Assembly: GCA_019022495.1 (NCBI GenBank) | Contig: JAFEKR010000004.1 | Coordinates: 868,001 to 932,000 of the forward strand | Source of the DNA: Epichloe hybrida | Taxonomy: Eukaryota > Ascomycota > Sordariomycetes > Hypocreales > Clavicipitaceae | Length of the DNA stretch: 64,000 nt | Direction: 5' to 3' | Shown: one piece after another, positions 20,527 to 33,852 of the stretch | How positions within the stretch are numbered: position 1 is the first letter of the stretch | Layout: each line of letters starts with the position of its first letter | Notes under the pieces: model-generated | Database searches by the model: none | The model's input: only the letters and a program-made list of their open reading frames with translations | What the model was told of the DNA's origin: nothing | Program-made: the position numbers and the translations under genes

Positions 20527-20835
20527 TGTTGGAACAAAGGTGATATCAATCGCGCGTCGCAGCCGCAATTACCCAGTAGAAGTTCGGGCCGCGCGCGGAC
20601 CCCACACGTGACCCACAACCCGGCACGTTAATTAGCTAGGAAATATAGGGATATAAACGCGTAACCCCTTTTCCCTTTATGTATTATAACTTCTAGCTTT
20701 TTACCTCTCTTTTCTAACAACTTAATTAATTATAACAACAGACAACGTAGCCTAGAATAGATAATCGATGATAATACTATTCTTCGGGCTTATGACTGTA
20801 TTACACATTAAATTTAATACCCTGTGAATCTAACA
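20527..20835 (+). repeat. 5' LTR of copia copy 1
   Basis: Starts TGTTGGAACAAAGG and ends CTAACA. Its first 110 bases keep GC-rich runs (gcgcgcggacc) that are mutated in the 3' LTR, so RIP acted unevenly on the two. Confidence 0.9.
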
Positions 20836-23800
20836 CTAATTAGTGGTTACCTTTATAGATAACTATGTAGTCTTTAAACACTATAGATTAGTAAGGTTAA
20901 TTAGAAGAGGTAGCTTATCTAATAATAACTTACCCTATAAAATAGGAGGGCTATATTTAATAATAAGTTATGCTAACGGAAAGGTATAATATAGCTCTCT
21001 TCTTACTTTAGTATTAATATCTATATCTATACAGACTCTGAAATAATAAAGAAAGGTTTAATACTAGTAGCTAAGCTATCCCCTTATCTTTCTTTGTTAT
21101 ATGTTTTATTACGTATTTAAAGTTAACTGCCTTGCCTTGCGATCCTTCACATCTAAAACACGTTACATTATTATAGTTATACTTTTTGTTCTCTTATATT
21201 ATAAGATCTGCCTCCCTTAATTAATTATAATATTAGATACACCTAGGCCATCTAGGACCTCTAGTTAATTTAGAGTTCCTAGCAAGACTAATAGCTATAA
21301 TAATGCTATAGAAAGTATTAAAATAGCAGATGATAATAAATACCTTAATAAAGAAAAAACCCCTGTTTACACTAACCTATACCCCTATATCTCTATAAGG
21401 CTTAAATAATATATTATAGAAGAACTACTCTAATAAATAGGAAGTTTTAAATATAAAGAGATAAAAATACCTAAGGAAATCAGTCTCTATATCCTTATGA
21501 AAACTAAATAATATAAGGAGTAAGGGTTATTTAGAAGAATACTATTCTCTGAATTTAGTAATAACTTCTATAGATAGTTAAGGGATAAGTTTGTAAAAGG
21601 GAGAGACCTTTTATAGAATAGACTTTAAGACTATCTCCTTTATAATAGAGTGTATATAACTATTAGAAGAGGCACTAAGATAGTAAATAACCTTAAAGAA
21701 GTAGTAAACTAAGAAGAATTCTAATTTTAGACTCTTAAAGAAATTAAAGAGGCTAGGAAGAAGTATATAGGCTTCTAAAAGAACCTATAAAATAAAGAGT
21801 TCTTTTGTAATTTACTAGATAATAGTAATGTTAGAACTAGATAACCTACCCTATTACCCTATTTATTAGTATAATTACTATTAAAAGGATTAATAAGCTA
21901 GACTCCCCTAGGAAGACTAAACTAATCCTCTCTAGGAAGGCCTAGTTAATCTCCCCTAGGAAGGTTAATTAACCTAGAGTTAAGACTGCCTAAGGATACT
22001 ATTTACAAGCATTTATAGGTAACTCCCTACCTATACCTTTACTAGAGGTAAGTTAGTAGTATCACCCTAGTAACACTACTAATAATACCCCTAAGTAGGA
22101 GAGTTACTAATAAAGGTAACCTATACTATCTAGGGCTAGTAGTGCCCCTATTAGCATAGCTTAAAGAGCTATAATTCCTCCTTCCTAACATAAGGAAAAG
22201 AAGGATTAGAGGGAATAATAAGCCCTAAGGGTGCTACTTATAAAGCTATTCTCTTACTTCCTAAAGACCTTACTATCCCTTCTATAAATATAAAGGGAAA
22301 CACTTAGAGGACCCCTATAGACCTAGAGACCTTTACTAAAGTAAATTATTAACCTATCTAAGGTATACCCTAAAGAATAACTCTATAGCGCTAATAACTA
22401 TAATATCCTTAAATTAAAGCTTTAAATATTCTATAGAAAGTATAAGTTACTTAATATCTAGCCTAAATAAGCTAGTTATACTTTTAAGGTTATACTTAAA
22501 GGTAAAGCATTATAATACTATATAGACTACCTCTCTAAACCTAGATAACTATAAGATCTCCCTATGCTTATTAGCTATATAAGAGAACAATTTAAAACTA
22601 AGGATATATAGTAAAGATATTTACTAGAGTAAAATAACACTTCCTTATAAGGAATAGTAAATAATAACCTAAGTAAGTTAATAATTAAATGCTTTAATAA
22701 ACTTATAGAAAGACTAGCTATCTTATAATAAGTAGTGCCTAAAGTAAGCTAAACTAAAAGGGCACTCTAGAATTAACTTATTAGAGCCTATTATAGTATT
22801 CTAGAGTGTAAAGGAGTGATTATAAATCCGCTAGATAGACTATAAGAGTTCTATAAATAGATTAGAATAACCCTTTATCTTATTAAGGAAGAGAAGAAAA
22901 ACTATTAATAGTTCCTAACTAAAGCTATAACCCTAGAGTAATTCTAGACTAACTAAAGATATAATAGGAATAGAAAAGAGACCTAATACCCCTTAAAACT
23001 ATAAGGAAGAGAAAGTACTTCCTACATAAAGAAGTGCTATGTATATAGTAAGGAAGGATACTAGTTATCTAAGCACCCTAAAGAGAACTATAAGAAGGCA
23101 TTTTAACGCTTTAAGAACCACTACCTTATAGATTTAACTAATAACTTATATTATTTATTTCTTACTTAGTATAAGGGAGAACATAAGTCCTAACCCCTTA
23201 TTAATAATAAAATTGCTTAGTATATGAAGAGCATTAGATTTGATAATAGCCCTAATGATATAGATAGGCTAGTACTTACAAGCTTTTTCATATATAAAAC
23301 CTAGATTAATAGCGAAAGAATGGTTTAATTCCTAATAAGGCAAGTAGCTTATTATAGTCTAAGCAAAGAAGACCCCTTTTAGCAGGAACTCGTAAATAAA
23401 GCCCTAGTAACATTTATATTGGAAGATTGCTATTCCTATGTGATATTCTAAGGGATTATGCCTAATATAGGAGCCGTAAAGTTCTTTATAGTAAGGCACC
23501 CTTAATTTCTTGCTTTATAATATTAGATGCTTATATAAATATTACAGCTTAATGAATTAACAGAGAAAAAGGTATTAGTTAGATTCAGCGTGGGAGACCT
23601 GATTATTGCGCTTAAAGCGGCTAATATGCCTACTCCCTTTAGAAACATTCTCTTTTAGGTTATCCCTATAAATACTCTATTTCTCTTATCCCTTAATAAT
23701 ATAGACTATCTAAAGATTAACTTTAACATCTCTAAGAACACACTACAACAAGGAAATATTAAGGTGCCTATTATATATAAATAGGGGCATACCTAGATGC

Positions 23801-26800
23801 TTCTTACATAGAAAGAAGAAGTAGTTGCTTAGAGCTACGTTATAGAAGGCAAGCTATGGTAACTACACTACTACTTTAGATATCTATTAATCTAATGTTT
23901 ACACAAGGTTCTCTGTAGATTAGGACATAATATTAATATTAAAGCTATTAGGGAGCTAATAAGAATTTATTACTAATACTAAATATATGTAAATAGCCCT
24001 AATTACTTTAAGTTTACCCTTAAGGATAAGTATAGCTTTAATTATAAAGTAATAGTAAATATCTTTTACCTAGATAGTAACTACCCTACACTCTATACTA
24101 TAGATATAGCTATAGTGTTTAACGTAGCAAAATTCCTTAATAATATCTCTATAAAAATAACCTAGGAAGCCCTCTAAATATACTAGATTAATACTTACCT
24201 AGGCCCCCTAGACTTTATTATCATAGACGCTAGAATAAACTTCCATAGCAATGAATTTAGATAATTTATAGCTTTAATGTTAATTTTAATTAAGGAAGTC
24301 CCTGTTAAGGCACACTATAGTATAGGGAAGGTTAAAAGGTATTATAAGCTACTTTAAAGAGCCTACAATATAATTAGATGTAAATGCCCTATAACGCTAG
24401 AACCTATTGCCCTTTAAATAGTAATTAAGGCCCTAAATAACACTATAGGCCCTAATAGCCTTATCCTAACCCTCCTTATCTTTAGAGCCTACCTATGTAT
24501 AATAAATAAGTCCCTACTATTGCCTAATATTATATAGTGTGTAATTATAGTATAGAAAGCTACTAAAGAGATTAAGAGACTTTATGCTATCTAAAAGGTT
24601 AATAAGGCCCTTACTAAACATAATAGCCTAGATACCTTAAAGACCCTTAGCTTACTACTTAGATTAAAGGTTAAGGTCTAGTAAGAAGGTAAGGGATAGG
24701 TAGGTCCGTATAAGCTACTAGTAATTACTAGAGAAAGCTATACACTTAATATGCCTAGAGGCCTAAAGACCTTTAGGTTAATATCTATTAAGCCTTACTA
24801 TAATAATCCTAGTGTAAAGAAAATAGCAGAGCCTAGTAAAGAGAAAGGAGAAAAAGGGCAAGAGGCCTATAATAAGAATATAGTACTACTAATACTATTA
24901 AAGTAAGGACATAGAAGGCTATAGAAGAACCCTTCTGTAATACCTTAAGGTGCTAATACCTTACTATTAGCAAAAGAATATAGTAACCTAGCTCTTGTAA
25001 TTAAGCTATATAAGGAAGGAATTATTAAGACCCTAGGTAAACTATTTAAGCTATTAATAAAAGCGGAAATTAATGCTTTAATTAAGTAAGGTGTATTTAA
25101 ATTTATTATATTTAATAAGGAAGAACATAGTAGGATTTAAATCTTTAATTCCCGGATTATTAATAAGATTAAGGGTAAGATAATAAAACCCTATAAAAAG
25201 TCATACCTTATAATCTAAGGGTATAAGAATAAAGGGAAATAGGCTATTCTTACACAGGCCTTAACGATTTAACGCGCGAGCTAATGTCTTATCCTCGTAA
25301 TAGCCCTGTTAGTAAGATTAAGGAAATTCCTTATCTAGCTAAGAGATATCTATTAGGCTTATATATAGGCCCGTACATTACTAGAGTAGCTAATCCTAGC
25401 GTGCTTGCTAATTTAGATACGGTATCTATACCTACCTAGTATAATCTTAAGGGTTATAAAACCCCTCTATAGGCTTACAGAGGTAGGAACACACTAGTAG
25501 GTTATGTATTATAAGTATTATAAAGAGAACCTCTAGATAGAAACCTCTATATATAATCCTTACCTACTTATAACTACAAAGGAAAGCCCTAACTTTACCT
25601 ATATTAGAATATAAACTAATAATATAATTAGCCTCTTAGATAAGAAGTTCTCTAAGAAGGAAGAGACCTAGCTTACTATAGTAGGCTTTAATATAAAGCT
25701 AAAGCAATTCCTAACTTAGAACTACTCTCTTACGTTTAATAGTAGTATTATCTTACTAGAGAATAATACTATTAAGATCTAGTAGAAAGGGCAGAGTAAT
25801 AAGTTAGAGTTAGTTCTAATAACTAACTTAAAGCGTAAATATATTAAGTAAAAGGCCTAAGGCGCTTATATTGCCTTAATCTATTAACTAGAGGCTTGCT
25901 TTAACTTATCTATTACTATATAACACTAGGAGCTAACCCTAGAGGACATAAAAGCCCTTAATTACTACCTAAAGTAGCAGATAGATTACCTAGAGAGAGG
26001 TTTAATGTTTATCCTAATTAACCTTAAGAAGGCAAAGCTCTTTACCTTTATAGATAAATCCTTTGCTAATAACTAGGACCTATCCTTATAACTAGGATAT
26101 ATACTTGTCCTAGTAAATAAAGACTATACTAATAGTAAGTTTATAATTAAAGGTAATATTATACACTTTAGCTTAATAAAGAGTAAGAGAGTTATGTAAA
26201 GCATGCTTACCTTAGAAGTCTATAGTATAGTAGCTAGTGTTAATATAGCTTATATAATTATAACTACCCTAAACTTAGTTACTAACTAACTAAAGCTCCT
26301 AAAGATCCTAGTTATTACATATACGGATTTATACTTATTATATAAGTGCCTTATTAAGCTTAGTATAATAAAGGAGAAATGCCTAATAATTAATATTATA
26401 GCCCTTTAATAGTTATATAAACGCTAAGAACTCTATAAGATTTAATAAATTAACAAAGAGAATAACCTAGCTAATGCCTTTATAAAGGTATTACCTAATA
26501 AGGCCCTTAAGAGCTTTATCTTAACTAACTAGATAACTATCTAGATAAAGGGATAGGTTACCTGCGCGTAACACACACGCAGTAAGAGGAAATGTAATCC
26601 TCTAGGAGGATAGCCATAGGGATAAGATAGCAATACACAAGGGATCTATGCCCTTATAGTTAATATCCCTAGTAGCTATAACTACACTAGCTTACTAGGC
26701 CCTCCTAGTAGACTATAGAAATTAATAGTAATACATAGGAGGATAAAGGTATTACTAAGGAGGAGAAAGATATTATATACACGCTAAGGTGTGGTATATA

Positions 26801-27029
26801 TATTATTTTAAGGAAAAGAAGGGATTTAGAAGGACCCACTTATCCTTATATAGGCTTACAAGCTAAGTAAGATTATTATTTCCCTTTTATTAGTAACTAT
26901 ATGCCTAGATAGGCTATAAGTTCTTTTCCTTATATCCCTTATTAATTATATTCTTAATCTATATTTCCTTTTTTATTTCTGTGATTAATATCGCGTGTTA
27001 ATAATTATATTAAAAGAGAGAAGTTCTAG
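20836..27029 (+). pseudogene. Copia gag-pol remnant (copy 1)
   Basis: Decayed polyprotein. Seen in the plus frames despite stops: a gag zinc knuckle (23030-23090, K-C-Y-V-Y then S-K-H-P), the integrase core (about 24007-24560, beginning FKFTLKDKYSFNYK), and RNase H (about 26038-26530, with FIDKSFANN and later LANAFIK). All three fit fungal Ty1/copia proteins, and integrase before RNase H gives the copia order. Stops are TAG or TAA where W or Q is expected. No frame is functional. Confidence 0.85.
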
Positions 27030-27338
27030 TGTTAGAACAAAGGTGATATTAATCACGTGTCACAGCCGCAATTACCTAGCAGAAGTTTAGGCCACAGGCG
27101 GACCTTATATGTAACCTATAACCTAGCACGTTAATTAGCTAGGAAATATAGGGATATAAACGCGTAACCTCTTTTCCTTTTATGTATTATAACTTCTAGC
27201 TTTTTACCTCTCTTTTCTAACAACTTAATCAATCATGATAACAGACAACGTAGCCTAGAATAGATAATCAATGACGATACTATTCTTTGGGCTTACGACT
27301 GTATTACACATTGAATTCAATACCCTGTGAATCCAACA
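27030..27338 (+). repeat. 3' LTR of copia copy 1
   Basis: Same length as the 5' LTR. It differs mainly by C-to-T and G-to-A changes (for example gatatcaatcgcg becoming gatattaatcacg), the direction expected of RIP. Confidence 0.9.
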
Positions 27339-27343
27339 GTAGT

Positions 27344-27900
27344 TTATAATAAGGATAATATAATTACTATAAATATAGGAAATATATATACTATATATAA
27401 CTATACTTTTAGTAATTTATTATAGGTATCTAGCTTAGAAAAAGTAGTAAATTACTAAGTAAGTAAGTAAAATATAATATAGTGTATATGTGTTATATAT
27501 ACTAATTACTTATAGTGTAGTATATACTTTATATATATAATAGTAATATAAGGGAATTATTATACTTATATTACTTAAAAGAGTGGTATTTAATAGAGGA
27601 AATATAATTAGTGTAAATAGAGGGGATATATATGCAATATATAATTATACTTTAGTAATTTATTATAGGTATTTACTAGAAAAAGAAGTAAACTACTAAG
27701 TAATTAAAAAGATAATACATTATATATAGTTTATATAGGCCTAGTATATACTAACTATATGTAGAGTTTTCTTTATATAAAGAAGTCTTTTTACTATAAG
27801 TCTAATAACACTTAAAATATATTATAACCTTATAATTACTATATCCTTTATATCTTTTATTAAAAATATATTATAAACTTATAATTACTATATCCTTTAT
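27344..27900. other. AT-rich spacer between the two copia copies, with a duplicated block
   Basis: Very AT-rich and belonging to the older sequence that received both copia insertions. Two similar blocks of about 130 bases (around 27355-27480 and 27590-27720; both include agtaatttattataggta) suggest an old tandem duplication. No gene is visible. Confidence 0.5.
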
Positions 27901-28207
27901 TGTTAGAACAAAGGTGATATCAATCGCGCGTCGCAGCCGCAATTACCTGGCAGAAGCTCGGGCCGCGCGCGGACCCCACACGTGACCCACAACCTAGCAT
28001 GTTAATTAGCTAGGAAATGTAGGGATATAAACGCGTAACCCCTTTTCCCTTTATATATTATAACTTCTAGCTTTTTACCTCTCTTTTCCTATAACTTAAT
28101 TAATTATAATAACAAATAACACAGCCTAGAATAGATAATTAATAATAATACTATTCTTTAGGCTTATAACTATATTATATTAAATTTAATACCCTATAAA
28201 TCTAACA
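27901..28207 (+). repeat. 5' LTR of copia copy 2
   Basis: Starts TGTTAGAACAAAGG and ends TCTAACA. The first 110 bases are almost free of RIP changes (gcgcgtcgcagccgc and gggccgcgcgcgg survive), while the later half is heavily mutated. Confidence 0.9.
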
Positions 28208-31200
28208 CTAATTAGTAGTTACCTTTACAGATAACTACGTAGTCTTCGAACACTATAGATTAGCAAGGTTAATTAGAAGAGGTAGCTTATCTAATAATAA
28301 CTCACCCTATGTAATAGGAGGGCCATATTTAACAATAAGTTATACTAATAGAAAGGTATAATATAGCTCTCTTCTTACTTTAGTATTAATATCTATATCT
28401 ATATAGACTTTAAAATAACAAAGAAAGGTTTAATACTAGTAGCTAAGCTATCCCTTTATCTTTCTTTATTATATGTTCTATCATGTATTTAAAGTAAACT
28501 ACCTTACCTTATAATCCTTTACATCTAAAACACGTTATATAATCATAGTTATACCCCTTTCTTTTCTTATATTATAAGATTTACCTCCCTTAATTAATTA
28601 TAATATTAAATATACTAGGACTATCTAGGACCTCTAGTTAATTTAGAGTTCCTAGTAAGACTAATAGCTATAATAATGCTATAGAAGGCATTAAAACAGG
28701 AGATAATAATAAATACCTTAATAAAGGAAAAACCCTTATTTACACTAACCTATACCCCTACATCTCTATAAGGCTTTAATAATATATTATAGAAAAACTA
28801 CTCTAATAAATAGGAAGTTCTAAATATAAAGAGATAAAAACACCTAAGGAAATTAGTCTCTATATCCTTATAAAGACTAAATAATATAAGGAGTAAGGGT
28901 TATTTAAAAGAATACTATTCTCTAAATTTAGTAATAACTTCTATAAATAGTTAAGGGATAAGTTTATAAAAAGGAGAGACCTTTTATAGAATAGACTTTA
29001 AGACTATTTTCTTTATAATAGAGTGTACATAACTATTAGAAGAGGCACTAAGATAGTAAATAACCTTAAGGAAGTAGTAAACTAAGAAGAATTTAGATTT
29101 TAAACTCTTAAAGAAATTAAAGAGGCTAGGAAAAAGTACATAGGCTTCTAAAAGAACTTATAAAATAAAGAGTTCTTCTATAATCTACTAGATAATAGTA
29201 ATATTAGAACTAGGTAACCTACCCTGTTACCTTATTTATTAGTATAATTACTATTAAAAGAATTAATAAGCTAGACTCCCCTAGGAAAACTAAGTTAATC
29301 CCCTCTAGGAAAGCCTAGCTAATCTCCCCTAGGAAGGTTAATTAACCTAGAGTTAAGACTACCTAAGGATACTATTTATAAGTATTTATAGGTAACTCCC
29401 CTGCCTATACCTTTACTAGAGGTAAGTTAGTAGTATTACCCTAGTAACACTACTAATAATACCCTTAAGTAGGAGAGTTACTAATAGAGGTAACCTATCC
29501 TATCTAGGGCTAGTAGTGCCCCTGTTAGTATAGCTTAAAGAGCTATAATTTCTCCTTCCTAATATAAGGAAGAGAAGGATTAGAGAGAATAATAAGCCCT
29601 AAGGGTGCTACTTATAAAGCCGCTCTTTTACTTCCTAAAGACCTTACTACCCCTTCTATAAATATAAAGGGAAACACCTAGAGAATCCCTATAGACCTAG
29701 AGATCTTTACTAAAGTAAATTATTAACCTATCTAAGGTATACCCTAAAGAATAACTCTATAGCGCTAATAACTATAATATCCTTAAATTAAAGCTTTAAA
29801 TATTCCGTAGAAAATATAAGTTACTTAATATCTAGTCTAAATAAGCTAGTTATGCTTTTAAGGTTATGCTTAAAGGTAAAGTACTATAATACTATATAGA
29901 CTACCTCTCTAAACCTAGATAACTATAAGATCTCCCTACGCTTATTAGCTATATAAGAGAATAATTTAAAACTAAGGATATATAGCAAAGATATTTACTA
30001 GAGTAAAATAACACTTTCTTATAAGGAATAGTAAATAATAACCTAAGTAAGTTAATAATTAAATGCTTTAATAAACTTATAGAAAGACTAGCTATCTTAT
30101 AATAAGTAGTACCTAAAGTGGGCTAAACTAAAAGGGTACTCTAGAATTAACTTATTAAAGCCTATTATAGTATTCTAGAATATAAAGAAGTGATTATAGA
30201 TTTGCTAGATAGACTATAAGAGTTTTATAAATAGATTAGAATAACCCTTTGCCTTATTAAGGAAGAGAAGAAAAACTATTAATAGTTCCTAATTAAAGTT
30301 ATAACCCTAGAGTAATTCTAGACTAACTAAAGATATAATAGGAATAGAAAAGAGACTTAATACCCCTTAAAACTATAAGGAAGAGGAGGTACTCCTTACA
30401 CTAAGAAGTGCTATATATATAGCAAGGAAGGATACTAGTTATCTAAGCACCCTAAAGAGAACTATAAGAAGGCGTTTTAATGCTTTAAGAACCACTACCT
30501 TATAGATCTAACTAATAACTTATATTATTTATTTCTTACTTAGTATAAGGGAGAATATAAGTCCTAACCCCTTATTAATAATAAAATTACTTAGTATATA
30601 AAGAGTATTAGATTTAATAATAGCCCTAATGATATAGATAGGCTAGTACTTATAAGCTTCTTTACTCATAGAACCTAGATTAATAGCGAAAGAATGGTTT
30701 AATTCCTAATAAGGCAAGTAGCTTATTATAGTCTAAGTAAAGAAGACCCCTTTTAGTAGGAACTTGTAAATAAAGCCCTAGTAATGTTTATATTAAAAGA
30801 TTACTATTCCTATGTAATATTCTAAGGAATTATGCCTAATACAAGAGCCGTAAAGTTCTCTATAGTAAGGCACCCTTAATTCCTTGCTTTATAATGTTAA
30901 ATGCCTATATTATAGCTTAATAAATTAATAGAGAAAAAGGCATTAGTTAGATTCGGCGTGGGAGACCTAATTATTACACTTAGATTAGCTAATATGCTTA
31001 CTCCCTTTAGAAATATTCTCTTTTAGGTTATCCCTATGAATACTTTATTTCTCTTATCCCTTAATAATATAAACTACCTAAAGATTAACTTTAATATCTT
31101 TAAGAACACACTATAACAAGGAAACATTAAAGTGCCTATTATACGCAAATAAGGGCACGCCTAGATGCTTCTTATATAGAAAGAAGAAGCAGTTACTTAG

Positions 31201-32001
31201 AGCTACCTTACAGAAGGCAAGCTATAGTAATTATATTGCCGCTTAAGGTATCTATTAATCTAACGTTTACATAAGGTTCTCTATAGATTAGGGCATAATA
31301 TTAATATCAAAGCTATTAGAGAGCTAATAAGAATTTACTACTAATGCTAAATGCATATAGATAGCCCTAATTGCTTTAAGTTTACCCTTAAGGATAAGTA
31401 TAGCTTTAATTATAAAGTAATAGTAAATATCTTTTACCTAGATAGCAACTGCCCTATACTTTACACTATAGATATGGCTATAGCGTTTAACATAGCGAAA
31501 TTCCTTAATAATATCTTTATAAAAATAACCTAGGAAGCCCTCTAAATATACTAGATTAATGCTTACCTAGGCCCCCTAGACTTTATTATTATAGACGCTA
31601 GAACGAACTTCTATAGCAATAAATTCAGATACTTCGTAGCTTTAATATTAATATTAATTTTAATTAAGGAAGTCCTTATTAAGGCATACTATAGTATAGG
31701 GAAGGTTAAAAGGTATTATAAGCCGCTCTAAAGAGCCTATAATATAATTAGACATAAATACCCTATAACGCTAGAACCTATTACCCTTTAAATAGTAATT
31801 AAGGCCCTAAATAACACTATAGGCCCTAATAGTCTTATCCTAACCCTCCTTATCTCTAGAGCTTACCTATATATAATAAATAAGTCCTTGCTATTACCTA
31901 ATATTATATAGTATATAATTATAGTATAGAAAGCTACTAAAGAGATTAAGAGACTCTATGCTATCTAGAAGGTTAATAAGGCCCTTACTAAACATAATAG
32001 C
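28208..32001 (+). pseudogene. Copia gag-integrase remnant (copy 2, left part)
   Basis: Collinear with copy 1. The zinc knuckle remnant is at about 30400-30465, and the integrase core from about 31375 includes a 60-residue stop-free stretch (31351-31533) with FKFTLKDKYSFNYK and LYTIDMAIAF. The last five bases (atagc) are the duplicated target of the gypsy insertion. Confidence 0.85.
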
Positions 32002-32268
32002 TGTCAGGAGCACGGAGGCTAGGGAGTCGCGGACAGGACGGTCACATAACAGAGCCCTCAGGTAAGCCTCGGCCTGCGCGAATAACTAAGTAGCCGCTAG
32101 ATAGCCACGTGCGCGTAGTAGGGTATTTAGACAAGGACTACCTATAAGAGATGTAGAAGGTTAGAGTTTAAGACCTTTATATACCTACCCCTAAGTAGTA
32201 GCTCTCTAGCTATAACTAAGAACCTTAGCCTTTACTTTATTTATATCTTCTTAAATATAGTTATAATA
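32002..32268 (+). repeat. 5' LTR of gypsy A
   Basis: First 130 bases little mutated (gagtcgcggacaggacgg); the second half shows RIP-type decay relative to the 3' LTR, whose last 60 bases are instead the better preserved part. Confidence 0.9.
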
Positions 32269-33633
32269 AGTTAAACTCTTAAACCCTTTAGGGAAAACAG
32301 ACTATTAGCTAGATTTAAATATAAAGGAGCTATAGAATATCTACCTAAAACATACCTATACTACCTAGTAAGGAAGCCCTAACTCTATAGCACCTAGGTA
32401 GTAACTAAAATACCTTAACTATAGAATATAAAAGGGTATAGCAGATACTACCTAACTAATATAGTAACACTAAATCTAGGAATAATAATAATCTAGATAA
32501 GCTACAGAGGTAACATAAGGTCGCATAAGCTAAGCTATAAAATACCTGTATAAGAAAGGAGATCTTAGATATAGAAGTATAGCTTAAGGAAATAGAAGTA
32601 AACTTGTAATTAGCTAGATTAGGTAGAGGACCTATAATTACCCCTTAGATAAACACACAGAGAATTCCCCTATTCCTAGATTTCCTACCTAACACTAAGT
32701 TTATAGTAAATATATACCTATAAAGCTTTATTAAGATATAGTATAAGGTACCTGTGTATAAAGGTAATACCTATAAGAATTTACAGGTATACCTAGTAGA
32801 TTTAAATATACTATTTTAGCTAGACCTAAGAACCTTTTAGGATAATAAAATAAAGGTAATATATACTAGTAGCTACTTAGCTAATAATATAAAGTAATAG
32901 TAAATACGTTATATAATAGTAAATAGGTTAGTTAACTACTTAGCTTATACCTAGGATAGATTTATGTCCTAGCTAAACACTAGAGTAATAGATAAAGATA
33001 TATAGTGCTTAGAAGCTACTAGGATACTACTAAATCTTAGGTAGAAGAGTGATTAGTCTTTTTAATCTTTCCTAAGACTTTAGATAAAGGTAAAAGCGGA
33101 ATTACCTAACTAAATCCCTATGCGCTTAAGAATAGTAATTTTTCTAAATAGCTTAAATAATACTATAAGGAAGCATATAGTTAGCTAAGAGTTCCTAATA
33201 TCTTAGAGTTACCTATAGGGTTAAGGAAAAAAGGCTAAAGTTACAATAATATCTATATTAAGTAATTATAATAGAAACCATAATAAGGAGGGTAGGAGTA
33301 ATAAGAGATAACACTCTAGCTCCCTTATAAATAACTTGTAGTAAAGCTTGTAGTAACCTAGCATAGGCTAGAGACTATTTAAGTGCTATAAATATAGTAG
33401 CCCTAGATATAGTTTAAATAGATATAACGTGGTAGATTACTTAATCTGTAAAAGTAATAAGTATACTACTAAGAAGTATAAGGATAGTAGTAATAAAACC
33501 TTAGACCTAAATAAGATTCTAATTAGTTTAGCTTAGGCCTAGGATAATAGTCTTACTATAAAAAAACCTATAGATAAGAGAATAAGAATACAGGTGTTCT
33601 TGTAGTAAGATAACCGCTAGTTAGTAGTGCTAG
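32269..33633 (+). pseudogene. Gypsy A gag remnant
   Basis: Decayed gag region ending in a zinc-knuckle-like stretch at about 33375-33480 (K-C-Y-K-Y-S-S-P-R-Y-S then LICKSNKYTTKK). Element B inserted directly after it. Confidence 0.7.
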
Positions 33634-33852
33634 TGTAAGGGCTTAGGCTTTGCCCAAGCATTTTCCGTACAGCAGGAAGGGTAGGGGCAAGCAGGATTAG
33701 GTAAGGTAAGGAAAGGGGGGCTTATATAAGGAGCTAAGGGGGTATAAGGGGCATTACTAGGGATAGCCTCTTCTTCTTTCCCTTCTCTTCCCTAAGTCTC
33801 TTAATACCATATTAACGCCTTATTATAGCCGCCTAGGGGCTAGTCTATAACA
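33634..33852 (+). repeat. 5' LTR of gypsy B
   Basis: Well preserved, including cctcttcttctttcccttct. It starts TGTAAGGGC and ends TATAACA. Confidence 0.9.

Larger units (their letters stand above)
20527..27338 (+). mobile_element. Ty1/copia LTR retrotransposon, copy 1, RIP-inactivated
   Basis: 6.8 kb element with 309-base LTRs (20527-20835 and 27030-27338), TG...CA ends, and a perfect 5-base target duplication GTAGT (20522-20526 and 27339-27343). A purine tract (aaaagagagaag) sits just before the 3' LTR. Internal order gag zinc knuckle, integrase, reverse transcriptase, RNase H is that of copia elements. Tryptophan and glutamine codons have turned into TAG/TAA throughout, with no long open frame. 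Confidence 0.92.
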
